Source of the DNA: an uncultured Intestinimonas sp.
GTDB lineage: Bacteria > Bacillota > Clostridia > Oscillospirales > Oscillospiraceae
Assembly (NCBI RefSeq): GCF_944387725.1
Contig: NZ_CALXGA010000012.1
Coordinates: 1-39,168, forward strand
Length of the DNA stretch: 39,168 nucleotides
Direction: 5' to 3'
Positions 13,530 to 21,277 of this stretch are shown piece by piece. The position numbers and the translations under genes are program-made. The notes beneath the pieces were generated by a model. It made no database searches and had not been told where the DNA came from. It saw only the letters and a program-made list of their open reading frames with translations. Each line of letters begins with the position of its first letter. The stretch's first letter is position 1.

Positions 13530-14231
13530 TCAGCCGGCGTATTGGCCGCTGTAGTCGATAATCATGCCGTCCAGGTGCTGCCAGTCCGTGCCCACCATGG
13601 TGTAGATGTTGTCCTCCAGCTGGAGCTGAATCACCAGGGACTGGGCGGGCTCGTAGCCCAGGTCGGGCATCAGCCCCTGCACGCCCGCGATGACGGCGTC
13701 GGCGTAGGCGTTCTCCAGGGCCTCGTATTCCTCGTCGGACATGGCGTCGATCTGCTCCTGGGTGGTGACGCCGTAGGAGCTGCAGGTGTCGGCCCAGATG
13801 GTGTTTATGTCGTAATTGTCGAAAAACTGAACCAGGATGTCGATGGGCTCGATGCTCACCGTCACGGCGTAGCTGCCGTCCTCCAGCTTGCTGGCAGACT
13901 GGACCTCATACCTGCTGTGGGAGTAGATCTCCTTCACCAGATCCACCATCTTGGCAGTGGTGGTCTCCGTGGGGTACATGGCAAAGGCGTCCATCATGAT
14001 ATCGGCCTCCGCCTCGGTGTTCCAGACGTAGTTCTGCTCCTCGGCCTCCTCGGCGGTGATGTCCATCAGCTCCAGGTAGTCCTCGTTGTACTGGCCCAGG
14101 TAGTAGGAGTCCAGCATCCCCTGGATATAGGCCTTGGCCTCGTCCGGAGTGACGTCCCCGCCGCAGGCGGCCAGGGTCAGGGTCATAACCGCCGCAAGGC
14201 CGGCGGCGGCCAGTCGCTTGCCAAGCTTCAT
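13530..14231 (-). CDS. Putative lipoprotein of unknown function (233 aa)
   Basis: The product starts with a lipoprotein signal (MKLGKRLAAA..., lipobox LAAC with the acylated cysteine at residue 23) and continues as an acidic, helical extracytoplasmic domain rich in Glu, Asp and Tyr (LDSYYLGQYNEDYLELMDIT). It is probably anchored to the outer face of the membrane. I cannot name a function; small acidic lipoproteins of this kind are common in Oscillospiraceae. ATG 14231 follows GGGAGGAG and a strong promoter. The gene appears monocistronic. Confidence 0.8.
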   Translation of the reverse strand: MKLGKRLAAAGLAAVMTLTLAACGGDVTPDEAKAYIQGMLDSYYLGQYNEDYLELMDITAEEAEEQNYVWNTEAEADIMMDAFAMYPTETTTAKMVDLVKEIYSHSRYEVQSASKLEDGSYAVTVSIEPIDILVQFFDNYDINTIWADTCSSYGVTTQEQIDAMSDEEYEALENAYADAVIAGVQGLMPDLGYEPAQSLVIQLQLEDNIYTMVGTDWQHLDGMIIDYSGQYAG

Positions 14232-14294
14232 GTTTTCTCCTCCCAATCGTTGTGTTTTGACAGATGCGCACAAAATTTGACGCTATTCTTTTTT

Positions 14295-14323
14295 ATTTTA
14301 CTCGATTGACCCGGCGACGTCAA
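14295..14323 (-). promoter_or_regulatory. Sigma-A promoter of the lipoprotein gene
   Basis: TTGACG (14323-14318) and TAAAAT (14300-14295) with a 17-bp spacer, about 65 bp upstream of the start codon. Confidence 0.8.
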
Positions 14324-14379
14324 CTCTTTTCTCAAGAATATCCCTTTTTATCCCAATTCTGCCGGTCCAATCGGGGCGG

Positions 14380-14733
14380 TCAGCCCCCCAGGCGCGCCGC
14401 CCAATCGGCCTCACGGAAGCCAACCAAGGTGAAGTCCTCCCCCACCAGGAGGGGCCGCTTGACCAGCATCCCGTCGCTGGCCAGCAGGGAGAGCATCTCC
14501 TCCTCCCCCATGGCGGGGAGCTTCTCCTTGAGCCCCAGGGCCCGGTAGAGCTGCCCGCTGGTGTTGAAAAATTTCCGCAGCGGCATTCCGCTCCGGGCCT
14601 GCCAGGCCCGGAGCTCCTCTGCGGCGGGATTGTCCAGCTTGATGTCCCGGGTCTCCGCCTGGAGCCCCCGCTCGTCCAGCCATTTCTTCGCCCGCTGGCA
14701 GGTGCTGCATTTGGGATACCAGACCAATAACAT
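14380..14733 (-). CDS. ArsC/Spx-family thioredoxin-fold protein
   Basis: The 117-aa product starts MLLVWYPKCSTCQRAKKWL, with the CxxC active-site motif of the ArsC/YffB/Spx family, and retains IKLDNPAAEELRAW, PLRKFFNTSGQLYR and DGMLVKRPLLVG, all typical of that fold. Family members are arsenate reductases or, in Firmicutes, RNA-polymerase-binding Spx/MgsR regulators. The absence of arsenic genes nearby means the substrate cannot be assigned. The start ATG at 14733 has AAGGAG upstream. It lies 72 bp after luxS in the same direction, so readthrough from the luxS promoter is possible. Confidence 0.85.
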   Translation of the reverse strand: MLLVWYPKCSTCQRAKKWLDERGLQAETRDIKLDNPAAEELRAWQARSGMPLRKFFNTSGQLYRALGLKEKLPAMGEEEMLSLLASDGMLVKRPLLVGEDFTLVGFREADWAARLGG

Positions 14734-14805
14734 GGCGTTCGCTCCTTCTCTTCTGTTTTGTGGGGATGGCCTCTTTCCCATCTGGGGGCTGTGGAAGCGC
14801 CCTCC

Positions 14806-15270
14806 TCAGGCCAGGTACTGGAGCTTTTCCACCGTCCAGTCCCGCAAAATGGGGATCATCTTCTGGGCGGCGGCCCTGGCCCCCTCCAGGTCCTGCTCCC
14901 GGTAGTTGCCGCACTCGGCCTCGGTGGCCCCGGGGATGGGGCCCTCATACCCGGCGATGAAGTCCATGGTCTCCCGGACCAGGGCGATGGCTTCCTCCGG
15001 GGCCATGTCCCGCACCAGGAAGTAAAAGCCCGTGCGGCATCCCATGGGGCCGGCGTAGATAACCTTGTCCGACTGTGGGCCGCTGCGGACATAGGTGGCG
15101 AAGAGGTGTTCAAAGCTGTGAATGGCGCCATAGCCCAGATAGGTCCCGCAGTTGGGCCGGACCATGCGGATGTCATACGTCACCACATCCCCGTCCACTC
15201 GGGAGGTGTACATGCCCTCGGTGAGGGTTCGGTGGTCCACCTGAAAGCTGGCGATCTGTTTGAGTTCCAT
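14806..15270 (-). CDS. luxS: S-ribosylhomocysteine lyase
   Basis: LuxS cleaves S-ribosylhomocysteine to homocysteine and the AI-2 precursor DPD. The 154-aa product carries the metal-binding HxxEH motif in GAIHSFEHLFATYVR and the conserved GCRTGFYFLV segment with its cysteine, plus SFQVDHRTL near the N-terminus. The start ATG at 15270 follows AAAGGAG; an earlier in-frame start would lie over the promoter. Length matches the family. The product links the activated methyl cycle to quorum signalling. No pfs gene is adjacent. Confidence 0.96.
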   Translation of the reverse strand: MELKQIASFQVDHRTLTEGMYTSRVDGDVVTYDIRMVRPNCGTYLGYGAIHSFEHLFATYVRSGPQSDKVIYAGPMGCRTGFYFLVRDMAPEEAIALVRETMDFIAGYEGPIPGATEAECGNYREQDLEGARAAAQKMIPILRDWTVEKLQYLA

Positions 15271-15304
15271 GGTTCTTCGCGCTCCTTTTCGTGTTATCTC
15301 CTCC

Positions 15305-15333
15305 AGCATACCACATTTCGGGGCGTTTGGCAA
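15305..15333 (-). promoter_or_regulatory. Sigma-A promoter of luxS
   Basis: TTGCCA (15333-15328) and TATGCT (15310-15305) with a 17-bp spacer, 35 bp upstream of the luxS ATG. Confidence 0.7.
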
Positions 15334-15384
15334 TTCCGTCCGCATGGGGCGGGGGGCAAGATGTTGGCAGTGCCCTGCTGGGCC

Positions 15385-15421
15385 TTGACAGCCCCTAGAA
15401 AATGTGATATATTTATCACAT
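15385..15421 (+). promoter_or_regulatory. Promoter with overlapping operator of the DUF3796-XRE operon
   Basis: A perfect TTGACA (15385-15390) and TATATT (15408-15413), 17 bp apart, are overlaid by the inverted repeat ATGTGATA-TATT-TATCACAT (15402-15421). A repressor bound there would cover the -10 box. The XRE protein encoded in the same operon is the natural candidate. Confidence 0.8.
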
Positions 15422-15462
15422 AAAGAGCGAAATATACCATATTATTTCAGGAGGATGATTTT

Positions 15463-15834
15463 ATGAAATCAAGACGCTGCCTGTATGGAAGCCTGGGTTT
15501 GCTCTCTATGCTGGGTCTGATTGGAATTTTCACTGAGGCGAAGTCTTTTCTGGCCTTCTTTGCCTTTGCCGTTGATTTCCAATACTTCTTCCTCAAATCG
15601 GATGAAATGCTGGAAGCCTACATGAACAAATCCGCTTCCCGCGGGTTTTACTGCGGGATGATTGCCACGGCCCTGGTGACGCTGGTATGCTTCTTCGCCG
15701 GCCGGCGCGGGGAAAAAGAGGCCCTGCTGGCGGGCCTTACGTCCGGGTGGGCGGTCTCTGTCGTGGTCTATGCCCTCTCCACCGTCTATTATGGATTTCA
15801 GGAGCACTGGGGGCTGGCGCATGATTCGGAATAA
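15463..15834 (+). CDS. DUF3796-family membrane protein
   Basis: The 123-aa product has an N-terminal hydrophobic stretch, the family-like FLAFFAFAVDFQYFF core and two more membrane segments (MIATALVTLVCFFAG, SGWAVSVVVYALSTVYYG). DUF3796 proteins are usually paired with a small XRE regulator, as here. Their function is unknown; a membrane sensor or partner that modulates the regulator is an inference from the constant pairing. It follows AGGAGG and a strong promoter with a repressor-like palindrome. Its end overlaps the regulator start by 14 bases. Confidence 0.8.
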   Translation: MKSRRCLYGSLGLLSMLGLIGIFTEAKSFLAFFAFAVDFQYFFLKSDEMLEAYMNKSASRGFYCGMIATALVTLVCFFAGRRGEKEALLAGLTSGWAVSVVVYALSTVYYGFQEHWGLAHDSE

Positions 15835-16018
15835 AATCAAGGAGTACCGCGCCAGGCATGATATGAAGCAGGAGGATTTGGCCAGACTTGTGGGCGTCCG
15901 CAGGGAGACCATCGGAAACTTGGAAAAGGGCAGGTATAATCCCTCCCTGGTGTTGGCCTGGAACATCGCGAAGGTCTTCGGCGTTTCCATCGAAGAAATT
16001 TTCAGCATTGAGGAGTAG
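15821..16018 (+). CDS. XRE-family transcriptional regulator (65 aa)
   Basis: The product is little more than a lambda-repressor-type helix-turn-helix: MIRNKIKEYRARHDMKQEDL, then ARLVGVRRETIGNLEKGRYN, then VFGVSIEEIFSIEE. This minimal form is typical of YozG/YgzD-like regulators. The start ATG at 15821 overlaps the end of the DUF3796 gene, with GGGGG upstream, so it is translationally coupled. It is likely to bind the palindrome at 15402-15421 and repress its own operon. Its TAG stop is the first part of a dispersed repeat. Confidence 0.9.
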   Translation: MIRNKIKEYRARHDMKQEDLARLVGVRRETIGNLEKGRYNPSLVLAWNIAKVFGVSIEEIFSIEE

Positions 16019-16172
16019 TACTCCTCCAAGTTAGAAATTGCAGATTGGATTTCGAGCGGAATTTTTGCAGAACAAGGCAGAGGACGCCGGTAGGCTGACG
16101 CCCACCAAGGACGATCACGAAGGGATGCGGAAATTCCGCCGAAAGGCAAATGCTAGGGCTTGGCGGAGTAGT
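16016..16172. repeat. Dispersed ~155-bp repeat, copy A
   Basis: The element is bounded by imperfect inverted ends: TAGTACTCCTCCAAG at the left and CTTGGCGGAGTAGTAGG at the right. Its ~115-bp core (about 16040-16154) is present again, inverted, at about 38974-39090 with very few differences. It begins with the stop codon of the XRE gene. The size and inverted ends suggest a MITE-like or REP-like unit. Confidence 0.85.
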
Positions 16173-16222
16173 AGGCTCCATCCGGTGAGAATCCTGCATT
16201 TGCACCCGGGTGGACAGCCTGG

Positions 16223-16858
16223 TCAGAGGAGCGGTTGGGCCCCGCCGCCGGCGAGCTCCTCCAGGCAGACCACCCGGGTGCACAGCCGCTCCAGCAGGGT
16301 CGGGCTGTGGCTGACAATGAGGAGCCCCAGGCTCCGGCGCTCCGCCTCAGCCAGGAGGAACTGCCAGATCTGGGCCTGGGTGATGAGGTCCAGCATGGCG
16401 GAGAGCTCGTCGCACAGAAGGTAGCGGGTCTCCGGCCCCAAGGCCCGGGCCACGCAGAACCTCTGAAGCTCCCCGCCGGAGAGCTCGGAGGGGTAGCGCT
16501 TCCCCCAGCCGGGCTCAATGTGAAGGCCCTCCAGGACCCGGTCCTCCACCGCCCAGCCCTCGGCCAGGGCGGCCCCCAGGGTGCGCAGGGGGTCCACCGC
16601 CAGCTCCGGGTGCTGCCAGATCATCTGCACCGGACAGGGCCCCCGGCAGGCGGCGAGGGGCTTCCCGTCCACCAGAACCTCACCGGCGTCCGGCCGCTCA
16701 TAGCCGGACAGGAGCCGGCACAGGGTGGTCTTCCCCCGGCCGCTGGGGGCGGTGAGCCCCAGCCGCTCCCCGGGCCGGAGGGCCAGGCTGACCTGGGTGA
16801 GGACGGCCTTCCCCCTCCGGCGGTAGCCGAAGGTGAGGCCCCTGGCCTCCAGGCTCAT
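16223..16858 (-). CDS. ABC transporter ATP-binding protein, NikE/OppF type
   Basis: The 211-aa product is a compact ABC ATPase: Walker A APSGRGKTT (about residues 38-46), Q-loop at VQMIWQHPE, signature LSGGELQRF, Walker B YLLCDELSA and H-loop IVSHS. The serine after Walker B is CDELSAMLD, as in NikE-like proteins. Its ATG overlaps the previous stop (ATGA), making it the last gene of the lar-nik operon. With its partner ATPase it would energise the importer. Substrate is inferred from context to be nickel or a nickel complex. Confidence 0.88.
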   Translation of the reverse strand: MSLEARGLTFGYRRRGKAVLTQVSLALRPGERLGLTAPSGRGKTTLCRLLSGYERPDAGEVLVDGKPLAACRGPCPVQMIWQHPELAVDPLRTLGAALAEGWAVEDRVLEGLHIEPGWGKRYPSELSGGELQRFCVARALGPETRYLLCDELSAMLDLITQAQIWQFLLAEAERRSLGLLIVSHSPTLLERLCTRVVCLEELAGGGAQPLL

Positions 16859-17772
16859 GACCCCTCCCCCCTCTCCGGGTGGAGGCACCGCACCCGGCCC
16901 CCCGCCACCGTTTGGTAAGGGATGGCCCCGCCGCAGTCCGCCTGCCGTTTGGGGCACCGGGGCGCGAAGGGGCAGCCCGCCGGGATGGCCCCGGGGTAGG
17001 GCTGGGTTCCAGGGATAGGGGTGAAGCCGTGCTGGGGAAGGGCGTCCCACAGGGCCCGGGTGTAGGGGTGCCGCAGGTCCTCCCGCCGGGCGAAGTCGGC
17101 GGCGGGGGCCTCCTCCACCGTCTCCCCGGCATAGAAGACCGCCACCTTGTGGGCGATGGTCAGGGCCAGCTCCAGGTCGTGGGTGATGAGGAGGACGGCG
17201 GCCCCTCCCTGGGCCAGCTCCCGGAAGTGGCCCAGGATGCGCCCCGCCGCCCGGGCGTCCAGGCCGGGGGTGGGCTCGTCGGCCACCACCAGGGCGGGGC
17301 TGGCGGCCACGGCGGTGGAGATGAGGACCCGCCGGGCCATGCCCCCGGAGAGCTCAAAGGGGTAGAGGTCCCCGGTCTCCGGCCCCAGGCCGTACCGGCC
17401 CAGCACCCCCCGGCCCTTCTCCCGGTCCCGGGCCACCTGGGGTCCCACCTTCATCAGGGGGTCCAGATAGCCCACGGACTGGGGCACCAGGACGATTTCC
17501 CGGCCCCGGAGGGCGGCCGCCCGCTGGGGCGTTAGGGGCTCCCCCCGGTAGCGGAGGGTCCCCTCCATGCGGGCGTTGTAGGGGAGAATCCCCAGGATGC
17601 CGTGGGCCAGCAGACTCTTGCCCGAGCCGCTGGAGCCCACCACCGCCGCCACCTGCCCGGCCTCCAGGGTCAGGTCCAGCCGCCGGATGGCCGGCAGCAC
17701 CCTCCGCCGGGCGCCACGGTCGTATTGAAGAAAGGAAATGGACAGGTTCTCCACCTCCAGAATGGGCCGCAT
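16855..17772 (-). CDS. ABC transporter ATP-binding protein, NikD/OppD type
   Basis: The 305-aa product has Walker A VGSSGSGKS (about 45-53), Q-loop LVPQSVGYLDP, signature ELSGGMARR, Walker B ALVVADEPTPGLD and H-loop LLITHDLE. It ends with the oligopeptide/nickel ATPase C-terminal extension, including PGAIPAGCPFAPRCPKRQADC and RCLHPE cysteines. These cysteine-rich tails are usual in Dpp/Opp/Nik ATPases. The start lies 15 bp after the previous permease stop, and the end overlaps the next ATPase. Confidence 0.9.
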   Translation of the reverse strand: MRPILEVENLSISFLQYDRGARRRVLPAIRRLDLTLEAGQVAAVVGSSGSGKSLLAHGILGILPYNARMEGTLRYRGEPLTPQRAAALRGREIVLVPQSVGYLDPLMKVGPQVARDREKGRGVLGRYGLGPETGDLYPFELSGGMARRVLISTAVAASPALVVADEPTPGLDARAAGRILGHFRELAQGGAAVLLITHDLELALTIAHKVAVFYAGETVEEAPAADFARREDLRHPYTRALWDALPQHGFTPIPGTQPYPGAIPAGCPFAPRCPKRQADCGGAIPYQTVAGGRVRCLHPERGEGS

Positions 17773-17787
17773 GGCGCTTCCCTCCTT

Positions 17788-18612
17788 TTATTCATGGATG
17801 CTGGCGGGGTCCAGGAGGCGGCGAAGCCGCTCACCCAGCACCGCGAAGAGGGCCACCGTCCCCACCAGGGCCAGGCCGGGGAAGAGGGAGAGCCACCACC
17901 GGCCGGTGGTGAGGTAGCTCATGCTCTCCGACAGGATGACCCCGATGGCGGGCTGCTCCGAGGACAGGCCGAAGCCCAGGAAGGTGACGCTGGCCTCGTG
18001 GAGGATGGCGTGGGGGAAGAGGAGAATGAGCCCCGTGAGAAACTGGGGCAGCAGATGGGGGAGCAGATGGTCCCGGGCCACCTGGAGCCGGGTCCGGCCC
18101 AGCCGCTGGGCCACCTGGACATAGGGGGCCTCCCGGAGCTGAAGGACCTCCCCCCGGAGGAGCCGGGCAAGGGAGGTCCAGTGGCTCAGGGCCACCCCGG
18201 CCACCACCCCGGCAAAGCCCCGGCCGCAGGCTAGGGAGATGAGCATCACCAGTAGGATGTGGGGAATGCCCATCACCAGGTCCGTGAGCCAGGAGAGGAC
18301 GGTGTCCACCCGCCGGCCCAGGGTGGCGGCCGCCGTCCCCAGGGCCAGGGCCACCACGGCGCTCACCGCCGCCGTCAACACCCCGATGCGCAGGCTCAGG
18401 GAGAGGCCCGCCAGGGTTCTGGCCAGCATGTCCCGGCCCATCCAGTCGGTGCCGAAGGGGTGGGCAAAACAGGGGGCGAGGTTCCGGCGGGAGAAGTCGG
18501 TGACCGTTCCGGCCTGGGTGCACAGGGCCCCCGCCACGGCCACCGCCAGCAGGACCGCCGCCGCCAGCAGGACCAGCACCAGGGTCCGCCGCCGCTGATT
18601 GGGCTGCTTCAC
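17788..18612 (-). CDS. ABC transporter permease, NikC/DppC type
   Basis: The 274-aa product has the family's N-terminal membrane segment, the conserved HPFGTDWMGRDMLARTLAG sequence, about five further membrane spans and the EAA-like loop APYVQVAQRLGRTRLQVARDH. The start is a GTG at 18612 overlapping the upstream permease stop (GTGA), which implies tight coupling and equal amounts of the two permeases. Nik/Dpp/Opp permeases cannot be told apart by these motifs, so the nickel assignment comes from the lar context. Confidence 0.88.
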   Translation of the reverse strand: MKQPNQRRRTLVLVLLAAAVLLAVAVAGALCTQAGTVTDFSRRNLAPCFAHPFGTDWMGRDMLARTLAGLSLSLRIGVLTAAVSAVVALALGTAAATLGRRVDTVLSWLTDLVMGIPHILLVMLISLACGRGFAGVVAGVALSHWTSLARLLRGEVLQLREAPYVQVAQRLGRTRLQVARDHLLPHLLPQFLTGLILLFPHAILHEASVTFLGFGLSSEQPAIGVILSESMSYLTTGRWWLSLFPGLALVGTVALFAVLGERLRRLLDPASIHE

Positions 18613-19601
18613 CGCCGTGCCGCCCCCCTTCGGATCTTGGGGTCCACGGCCCCGTAGAGGAGGTCGGCGCACAGATTTCCCCCAAAGACCAGGGCGGCGG
18701 TGAGGACCGTGATGCCCAGGAGCAGGGGGAGGTCTCCCCCCAGCCCCGCCGTCACGGCGGCCTGCCCCAGGCCGGGGTAGGAGAAGACCTGTTCCACCAG
18801 CACCGAGCCGCCGATGAGCTCGCTGATGGAGGCGAACTGGAGGGTGATGGCCGGAAGGGCCACGTTCCGCAGGCCGTGGCGCAGGACGATGGAGGGGGCG
18901 GACTCCCCCCGGGCCCGGGCGAAGAGGACATAGTCGGACTCCAGCACCCCGCAGAGCTTTTCCCGGGTGTGGAGGGCGATGCCGGCCACGCCGGTGATGC
19001 TCAGGGTAAGGGCGGGGAGAAAGGCGTGGCGGAGCCGGTCGGCCAGGGTGACAGCGGCGGCCTCGGCGCCGATGGGGACCGACAGGCCGATAGGAAAAAT
19101 TCCCATCCACACCGAGAAGACCATCAGGAGCAGCAGGGCCAGCCAGAAGGCGGGGGTGCTGGAGATGAGGATGCACCAGCCCCGGATGAGCCGGTCCGGC
19201 CACCGTCCCCGGCAGGCCCCGGCCAGGACCCCCAGGGTCAGGCCCAGGAGCCCCGAGAGGACCCAGGCGGCGGCCATGAGCCACAGGGAGCTCCCCATCC
19301 GCTCCCCCAGGACCCGGACCACCGGGACCCGGTAGAGGAGGGAGGTCCCCAGGTCCCCCCGGAGGGCGCTGGAGAGCCAGCCCAGGTAGCGCTCCAGAGG
19401 CGGGTCGTTGACCCCCCAGTAGTCCTCCAGCCGGGCGATCTGCTCCTGACTCATGGTCCCCAGGGCGGCCTGTCCCACGTTGGTCTGGAGGGGGTCCAGA
19501 GGGGAGGCCGACATGAGGAGAAAGGCGGTCAGGCTGACCCCCAAAAGCAAAAGGGCCATCCGCAGGAGTTTTTTGGCGGCAAATTGGATCCGGTGCCCCA
19601 T
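18609..19601 (-). CDS. ABC transporter permease, NikB/DppB type
   Basis: The 330-aa product has an N-terminal membrane segment (LLRMALLLLGVSLTAFLLM), the periplasmic loop typical of DppB/NikB (LDPLQTNVGQAALGTMSQEQ, YWGVNDPPLERYLGWLS, GDLGTSLLYRVPV), five more spans, and the EAA loop SDYVLFARARGESAPSIVLRHGLRN in which DYV..ARARG is conserved. It starts at ATG 19601 after AGGAAG, 74 bp from the binding-protein gene. Confidence 0.9.
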   Translation of the reverse strand: MGHRIQFAAKKLLRMALLLLGVSLTAFLLMSASPLDPLQTNVGQAALGTMSQEQIARLEDYWGVNDPPLERYLGWLSSALRGDLGTSLLYRVPVVRVLGERMGSSLWLMAAAWVLSGLLGLTLGVLAGACRGRWPDRLIRGWCILISSTPAFWLALLLLMVFSVWMGIFPIGLSVPIGAEAAAVTLADRLRHAFLPALTLSITGVAGIALHTREKLCGVLESDYVLFARARGESAPSIVLRHGLRNVALPAITLQFASISELIGGSVLVEQVFSYPGLGQAAVTAGLGGDLPLLLGITVLTAALVFGGNLCADLLYGAVDPKIRRGAARR

Positions 19602-19675
19602 GGCGTATCACTTCCTATGCAGGGGATGCCCGCCGGCGGCGGGTCGAGGGGAGGAGGCCCCACCGTGGGCCGGGG

Positions 19676-21277
19676 TCACGTCCAGCTCCACTGGTCCACG
19701 TTGTTGACCACAGACCATCCGTGGCCGTGGGGGTGAATCTTCTGCTCCGCCACCTGAAGGCCCTCCCGGACCCAGTAGAGGTGGTCCACGTTCACCAGCC
19801 AGACCCAGGGGATGTCCCCGTCCTGGGTGACGCCGGTGGTCCCGTCCCATTGGGCCTTCTGCCAGAGGACATAGGACTCCTCCAGGTCAGAGCTGGCCAG
19901 GGCCTGGTCCATGCAGGCATCCACCGTAGGGTTGGCGTAGGGGGAGTAGAGGGCAAGGCCGGCGCCGGGCATGGTGTGGTAGAGATTATAGAGCTCCATG
20001 GGGGTGTGGGCCCCCCAGCCCCAGATCAGGGGCTGGGAGAGGGCCCGGTCGTAGGCGGTGTCCCAGCCCACCCCCTCCAGGGTGCAGGCGATGCCCAGGG
20101 CCTCCATCTGGTTGGCAAAGTCGGCGCACAGGGCCTGGCGCACCGAGTCCCCGGTGGCGTAGAGGAGGTTCAGCTCCGCCCGAACCCCGTCCCGGTAGCG
20201 CCGGCCGTCTTCGGCCAGGATCCAGCCCGCCTGGTCCAGCAGGGCGGCAGCCCCCTCCGGGTCATAGGACACCTCCGAGGCCGGGCTGTACCAGGGCAGG
20301 CCGTCGCAGACGCTGTAGGCCGGGGAGCCGTAGCCGTTTAGGACGTTGTCGATCATCTCCTGGCGGTCAATGCCCAGGTTGATGGCCCGGCGGACCAGGA
20401 CGCCGGCGGTGAAGTCGTTGCCCACCGTCCGGCCCGCTTCATCGGTTCCGGCGGGGACGGCGGGGAGGTTGAAGCCCCGGTTATCCACACTCTGGTAGGC
20501 GGCCAGGGTGTAGCCTGCCACGGTCTGGTCGGAGTAGGTGGCGGAGGTGTAGGCCAGGTCCACCTGTCCGGCCTGGACGGCCAGGAAGGCTGCGTCCTCC
20601 TCCATAAAGAGGATGGTGACCCGCCGCATTTTGGGGGCCTCCCCGTAGTAATCCGGGTTGGCCTCCAGGATGACCTGCTGGCCCCGGTCCCACTGGACCA
20701 GGGTGTACCGACCGGAGCCGATGGGGTTGGCGCCGTAGGCAGCGGGGTCGTAGGCGTGCGCCGGCAGGATGCCCACCACCGCCATGGTGTAGGGCCAGAT
20801 GGAGAAGGGCCGGGTCATGTGGAAGACCACCGTGGCGGCGTCCGCCGCCTCGGCGTAGTCCAGCATGGTGAAGTCGTTGACCGAGCTGGTTTCCTTTACT
20901 GTGTTGTAGGTGAAGGCCACGTCCTCCGCCGTCAGGGGCTCCCCGTCGGTGAAGCGGGCGTCCCCCCGGATGGTCACCGTCCAGGTGAGGCCGTCATCGC
21001 TGGCGGAGTATCCCGTAGCCAGGTCATAGCCGATGGTGAGGTCGGGGTTGGTGACGGTGAGGGTGGACTGGATCAGGGGCTCGTGGACGTGCTCCCCGGC
21101 CCCCCAGCCAAAGGCCGGGTCGAAGCCGGCGGCGGGCTCGGAGGTGGGGCCCATGGCGATGACCACCTCGTCCCCGGCCCGGGGGACGCTGGGGACCTCC
21201 CCGGCACTCTGACAGCCGGCCAGGAGGCCCAGGCTGGTCAGGACGGCCAGCAGCAGAGCGCTCAGACGTCCCGTCAT
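19676..21277 (-). CDS. Family 5 solute-binding lipoprotein, probable nickel-importer component
   Basis: The 533-aa product begins with a lipoprotein signal (lipobox LAGC, Cys22) and has the SBP_bac_5 fold: VHEPLIQSTL, GLTWTVTIRGDARFTDGEPL and LTAEDVAFTYNTVK, then ANPDYYGEAPKMRRVTILF and VRRAINLGIDRQEMI. The family binds peptides, nickel-chelates or related cations. Its start overlaps the larC stop (ATGA), so it is physically and probably translationally tied to the nickel-pincer genes. The C-terminus has a histidine-rich QKIHPHGHGW motif. It is therefore assigned as the NikA-like receptor by context; ligand specificity is not proven. Confidence 0.88.
   Translation of the reverse strand: MTGRLSALLLAVLTSLGLLAGCQSAGEVPSVPRAGDEVVIAMGPTSEPAAGFDPAFGWGAGEHVHEPLIQSTLTVTNPDLTIGYDLATGYSASDDGLTWTVTIRGDARFTDGEPLTAEDVAFTYNTVKETSSVNDFTMLDYAEAADAATVVFHMTRPFSIWPYTMAVVGILPAHAYDPAAYGANPIGSGRYTLVQWDRGQQVILEANPDYYGEAPKMRRVTILFMEEDAAFLAVQAGQVDLAYTSATYSDQTVAGYTLAAYQSVDNRGFNLPAVPAGTDEAGRTVGNDFTAGVLVRRAINLGIDRQEMIDNVLNGYGSPAYSVCDGLPWYSPASEVSYDPEGAAALLDQAGWILAEDGRRYRDGVRAELNLLYATGDSVRQALCADFANQMEALGIACTLEGVGWDTAYDRALSQPLIWGWGAHTPMELYNLYHTMPGAGLALYSPYANPTVDACMDQALASSDLEESYVLWQKAQWDGTTGVTQDGDIPWVWLVNVDHLYWVREGLQVAEQKIHPHGHGWSVVNNVDQWSWT

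Noticed and set aside
16002..16283. Short frames across the dispersed repeat, also at 38651-39108
   Set aside because: Similar peptides from both copies arise because the DNA repeat is shared; no start signals, and the frames run into unrelated neighbours.
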